DNA from: Paenibacillus chondroitinus NBRC 15376
GTDB taxonomy: Bacteria > Bacillota > Bacilli > Paenibacillales > NBRC-103111
Assembly: GCF_004000765.1 (NCBI RefSeq)
Contig: NZ_BILW01000011.1
Location: 62,001 to 126,000, forward strand
Length of the DNA: 64,000 nt
Direction: 5' to 3'
Shown: positions 60,524 to 64,000 of the stretch, piece after piece
Layout: every line of letters begins with the position of its first letter
Position numbering within the stretch: position 1 is the stretch's first letter
Program-made: the position numbers and the translations under genes
Notes under the pieces: model-generated
Databases searched by the model: none
What the model saw: only the letters and a program-made list of their open reading frames with translations
Told to the model about the DNA's origin: nothing

Positions 60524-62146
60524 ATGTGGAAGGTTGCAATCATTGATGATGATCGGCAAGTACTCAAAGGAATGAAACAAGTGATTCCCTGGGAAGAAAT
60601 CGGAGCCGAGTTAGTAGGAGAGGGTCTGAATGGAGAGCGCGGATTAGAACTGATTCGGGAGAAAAAGCCCGACATCGTCATCACAGACATTTATATGCCT
60701 GTTATGGGTGGAATGAAAATGATAGAAACATTACGCAATGAGAGTTTTGAAGGAAAGATTCTTATTCATAGCGGGTACGCCGATTTTGAAGTGGCTCGTC
60801 AAGCGCTAAGACTTCAAGTTGAGGATTACTTATCAAAGCCAGTCTCTAGAAACACAATTACGGAAGTGCTGCTGCGAACCATTTCGTCCATCGAACTTGA
60901 AAATCAATCAAAGATTGAGCAGGAGAAACTACGAGACCAAATTGACGAATATGAGCCTTTCGTGCGGAAAGAACAGTTAAAGACAGTCGTGACGGGGACA
61001 GCTAGCAATTGGAATGAAATGACACTTTTATGCAACATGAGAGAGGATCAAAGCCATATCGTCCTTGGATTAGAAATTCTAAGAACGTCGAGAATTTCCG
61101 ATGTCCGGACGCAAGATCGATTATTATTTCGTTTTGCTATTAAAAACATTATGAAAGAAATTCTCCAAGCCGAAAAAAGATCTTATGATTATGTTGAATT
61201 GCATGGCTATCATGCCGCTTTAATTCTTCATTTTGAAAAAAACGCGGTGTATTCGGAGCATATCGATCATATAAGAACTATTGCCAAGAAAATTATAGAA
61301 TGTGTACAAGCCTATCTCGATATTACAATCCGAATTGGTATCGGCAGATTCACCGAGAATTGGTCCAACCTATCGGATTCGTTGGAAGAGGCTTTTCAAC
61401 CACTGGTCCCGGATGCCAGAGTGCTTCAATCAACCGGCGTGTTTGAATATGTGAATACGGAGCGTTTCCCCGCCAGTCACATCCAGACGACGGCCAAACC
61501 GATTAAGTTTTATCAACAAATTATTGAAGATATCAAAACAACGCAAGGCAAGAATGCTGAGAAGTTGATTGAAAGTTATATGGCTACCTTAAGGGTAAGC
61601 GCAACCCCTCCTCCATTCAGCTTACTTGGGGCGCAATTTTGGGCTATTTTCAGCTTCGCGCTAGCGGATGAGGATATCCGACTGACGGAGATCTTTCAGG
61701 ATCAAAGTATGGAAAGCGAATTGAATAAAGTGAATACGTTTGATCAGTATGCAGCATGGTTGCACAGCATTATTCAGCGAATCTGTACGAATCAGCCTTG
61801 GCAAGAAAGCTTTAAGCATAAGATGGCCATTGATTTTATCAAACAATATGTTCGTGAGAATTATGCCAATGATATCACGATTGCCGAACTTGCCGATAAA
61901 GTGTATATCTCTCGTAATTATTTAAGTCAAATTTTCAAGAATGCAACAGGAGAGACCATCAACAACTATATTATCAGTGTGAAGATGGAAGAGGCTAAAC
62001 GGCTTATTTTAGAAAGAAAATATAGAATCTATGAGGTCGCAAATAAAGTCGGCTACAATAATATCCCTTATTTTAGTACCACTTTCAGAAAACACTTTGG
62101 AATTACACCAGCGGAATTACTCACATTAAGGCGGAATGGCGAATGA
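60524..62146 (+). CDS. AraC-type response regulator, YesN class
   Basis: 540 residues from ATG 60524, which has ATAGGAGG upstream; an ATG at 60494 lies before that site. Receiver domain with IIDDD at 6-10 and phosphoacceptor Asp55 (IVITDIYMPVMGG); a long central region (about 150-430) as usual for YesN; and a C-terminal AraC pair of helix-turn-helices (ITIAELADKVYISRNYLSQI; IYEVANKVGYNNIPYFSTTF). It should regulate the adjacent importer. Its gene overlaps the sensor kinase gene by 4 nt. Gene order (regulator then kinase) is the reverse of the pair at 36259-38917. Confidence 0.95.
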   Translation: MWKVAIIDDDRQVLKGMKQVIPWEEIGAELVGEGLNGERGLELIREKKPDIVITDIYMPVMGGMKMIETLRNESFEGKILIHSGYADFEVARQALRLQVEDYLSKPVSRNTITEVLLRTISSIELENQSKIEQEKLRDQIDEYEPFVRKEQLKTVVTGTASNWNEMTLLCNMREDQSHIVLGLEILRTSRISDVRTQDRLLFRFAIKNIMKEILQAEKRSYDYVELHGYHAALILHFEKNAVYSEHIDHIRTIAKKIIECVQAYLDITIRIGIGRFTENWSNLSDSLEEAFQPLVPDARVLQSTGVFEYVNTERFPASHIQTTAKPIKFYQQIIEDIKTTQGKNAEKLIESYMATLRVSATPPPFSLLGAQFWAIFSFALADEDIRLTEIFQDQSMESELNKVNTFDQYAAWLHSIIQRICTNQPWQESFKHKMAIDFIKQYVRENYANDITIAELADKVYISRNYLSQIFKNATGETINNYIISVKMEEAKRLILERKYRIYEVANKVGYNNIPYFSTTFRKHFGITPAELLTLRRNGE

Positions 62147-63927
62147 AAAAGATGTTTAAAAGATACCGGATCGATTATCTGCTTTTTGGAGGCTTAACAA
62201 GTTTTGTCCTCATCTTGCTCACGATTGTCATTTTGCTAACCTACACACTTTCAACAAAAGAACTGGTGCGGGTAACAACCTATTATCAAAAAGAAAATTT
62301 GAATGAATTATATAACAAAATTGAAATTCAAATGCGTGCAATTGAGCAAATTTCTCTAGCTGCGACCAGGAATATTGTGACAACGGAATATCCGGACATG
62401 ACCACTGATTCCTACGTCAATTATCAGAAACGTGAAGAACTAGAAACATTTTTGAGTAATATCGCATATTCTACGCCAATTATTCAGTCTATTGAATTAT
62501 ATACGGGGAATGCGTTTCCATCGAAATCACAAAGTCTTGTTTCATTTATTGACATGAATCAAGCCAAAGACCAAAGCTGGTATGAAGCTGTTGAGAATGC
62601 AGACTTCGCATGGATTGGCGAACATACCATTACTTCCAATCAAGGCCGAATAGAAGTCATCAGCTTCGCCCGCAAAATCTATTCGAATAGCGGGAAATAC
62701 CAGGGGTTCATGATGCTCAACTTGAAATCGTCATCAATTCAAAATCAGATCAGCGGTGAAATCCCGACCTCTAACCGGATACTGCTTGATTCAGGGGGCA
62801 GAGTAATCACTTACATCGGTGATCCCTCCTTACCAACGAAGATAAAGTCCTATTTGTTGGACATGAATAATGAAAGCGGTTATATGAAAGTGGGGCTTCC
62901 CGAAAGTAGCGACTCGGTTAGCTCTCAAAAGAATACCTTAATGGTATGGGCCATGCATTATAACTCCAGTTGTATGCTCGTTCAGCTCACGCCATTGAAC
63001 CAAATTACAAAAGGCAGTGTTCACATCTCCGCTGTTTTATCTCTTGTGGGTGTTTCGGCGATTCTGATTGCCTTGTTGTTTACCTTATATTTTTCGAATC
63101 TATTCATTACACCTATACGTCAGCTGCTCCACGAAATGGGGAGATACACAGCTAACACGAATAAAGTGAATCTGCCGGAAGACTATCAGAATGAATTCGG
63201 TGTGTTATTCTCCGGTTATCGCAAATTAATGGATCGCATCAAGTCGCTATATGTTTCATTGGAGAATCAATATAAGGAGCAAAAGAAAGCAGAAATCAAA
63301 GCGCTGCAAGCGATGATAAACCCACATTTTCTGTATAACACGTTAGATCAATTAAATTGGATGGCACTGACTGCCGGGCATGATAAATTAAGTCAAATTC
63401 TTGAGCTGATGGGGAAAATGTTTCGAATCGGGCTGTCCAACGGCGAAAGCCTTATCACGATTCGCGAAGAGTTTACACACGCGTTGTGCTATGTGCAGAT
63501 CCAGCAGCTGCGCTGGGAGGAGGGGTTGACCGTTTCCATCGATCTGGCAGAGCATTTACAAGATTGGTACATCCCCAAAATGACGTTACAACCGTTCATT
63601 GAAAATGCGATTATGCATGGATTTAATGAGCGATTAACCGGAAATATTACCATTAGCGCCAAAGAAGAACAAGGAGATGTTATTATTCAAATCACGGATG
63701 ATGGCGTCGGGCTGAAAAAAAACTGGAATGCCCAACGGGAAGGAAATACGGGCGGTTACGGGATACGGAATGTAAAAGAACGTTTTGAAGCCTTTTTCGG
63801 GACCCGTTATCGAGTCGATATTGAAAATAATTCGCAAGCCAGCGGAACGAGGGTAACGGTTCAATTTCCAGTGCTAAAATACAAGCAAGAAGAGATGAAT
63901 GTCAGCCTCGGAGCAAGTATCCCATAA
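62143..63927 (+). CDS. YesM-type sensor histidine kinase
   Basis: 594 residues; ATG overlaps the preceding stop. A membrane helix near 14-35, an extracellular Cache-like sensor region, a second helix near 290-315 (VSAILIALLFTLYFSNLFI), then a HAMP linker. The phosphoacceptor lies in MINPHFLYNTLDQLNWM (about 393-409); ATP-binding motifs LQPFIENAIMHGF and ITDDGVGL follow. It is the partner of the overlapping response regulator and probably responds to the saccharide bound by the importer lipoprotein. Confidence 0.95.
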   Translation: MKKMFKRYRIDYLLFGGLTSFVLILLTIVILLTYTLSTKELVRVTTYYQKENLNELYNKIEIQMRAIEQISLAATRNIVTTEYPDMTTDSYVNYQKREELETFLSNIAYSTPIIQSIELYTGNAFPSKSQSLVSFIDMNQAKDQSWYEAVENADFAWIGEHTITSNQGRIEVISFARKIYSNSGKYQGFMMLNLKSSSIQNQISGEIPTSNRILLDSGGRVITYIGDPSLPTKIKSYLLDMNNESGYMKVGLPESSDSVSSQKNTLMVWAMHYNSSCMLVQLTPLNQITKGSVHISAVLSLVGVSAILIALLFTLYFSNLFITPIRQLLHEMGRYTANTNKVNLPEDYQNEFGVLFSGYRKLMDRIKSLYVSLENQYKEQKKAEIKALQAMINPHFLYNTLDQLNWMALTAGHDKLSQILELMGKMFRIGLSNGESLITIREEFTHALCYVQIQQLRWEEGLTVSIDLAEHLQDWYIPKMTLQPFIENAIMHGFNERLTGNITISAKEEQGDVIIQITDDGVGLKKNWNAQREGNTGGYGIRNVKERFEAFFGTRYRVDIENNSQASGTRVTVQFPVLKYKQEEMNVSLGASIP

Positions 63928-63971
63928 TCATCTTGGAATTGGCGTAACCAACAGAGGAGAGGTGAAAGAAG

Positions 63972-64000
63972 ATGCGCGAGCCTAAGCCTTATTGGCGTGA
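63972..64000 (+). CDS. Start of a further gene, cut by window edge
   Basis: GAGGAGAGGTG (63954-63964) precedes ATG 63972, which opens MREPKPYWR before the window ends. The product cannot be named; its place directly after the sensor kinase suggests it belongs to the same saccharide-use operon. Confidence 0.6.

Overview
The window looks like chromosomal DNA of a spore-forming Firmicute, most likely Paenibacillus or a close relative. The evidence is strong AGGAGG-type ribosome binding sites, frequent TTG and GTG starts, two YesM/YesN two-component systems paired with carbohydrate ABC transporters, large secreted glycoside hydrolases with dockerin or S-layer-homology tails, and a spore gene set (SleB-type and YaaH/SleL-type cortex enzymes, CdaS-type diadenylate cyclase, sporulene/hopene-type cyclase, and an SspH-type spore protein shorter than 60 residues). 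No rRNA, tRNA, CRISPR array, phage or complete insertion sequence was recognised.

Layout. 1-5080: tail of a sugar-binding lipoprotein gene, a DUF1796 protein, then a compact operon of Tat-exported multicopper oxidase, ZIP metal transporter and TatA, followed by a YgjP-like zinc peptidase. 5081-11400: a secreted PA14-GH43-CBM-cohesin-dockerin protein, an APH-like kinase, an alpha/beta hydrolase and a sugar isomerase/epimerase. 11400-19080: small unknown genes, triterpene cyclase, PspC, a divergent TetR / MBL hydrolase-AbrB membrane protein pair with elaborate operators, and an RMD1 family protein. 19080-30450: oxidoreductase, spore GH18, CdaS, a chemoreceptor with a sigma-D-like promoter, AlkC, GNAT, an MFS transporter with a C-terminal frameshift, a cysteine desulfidase-like protein, SleB and azoreductase. 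Two copies of a roughly 90-bp structured repeat lie in this segment.

30451-43100: HflX behind a long leader with a 12-codon upstream ORF and a terminator; a DUF1801 gene remnant; an LplABC-like ABC transporter with its YesM/YesN pair; an SDR enzyme with three TetR-like operator half-sites; an Lsa-type ABC-F ribosome-protection protein behind a complete leader-peptide attenuator; a sugar isomerase and DoxX. 43200-52640: a 1.57-kaa S-layer-anchored GH27 protein with a cre site, SspH, an NlpC/P60 enzyme, HxlR-DUF3231, TetR-SMR-SMR efflux genes and a UPF0173 hydrolase. 52877-57058: a 1066-residue protein carrying the LGNRAVQ...QR signature seen in proteins linked to contractile injection systems, followed by a YbjN-like (secretion-chaperone fold) protein; this is the least explained locus. 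57120-64000: a second ABC sugar importer with its own YesN/YesM pair and the start of another gene.

Common themes are sensing and taking up plant-type saccharides (two importers, GH43, GH27, esterase-like hydrolase, isomerases), sporulation and germination, and inducible defence against ribosome-targeting antibiotics and other toxic compounds, with RNA attenuation visible in at least one leader and probable in another.
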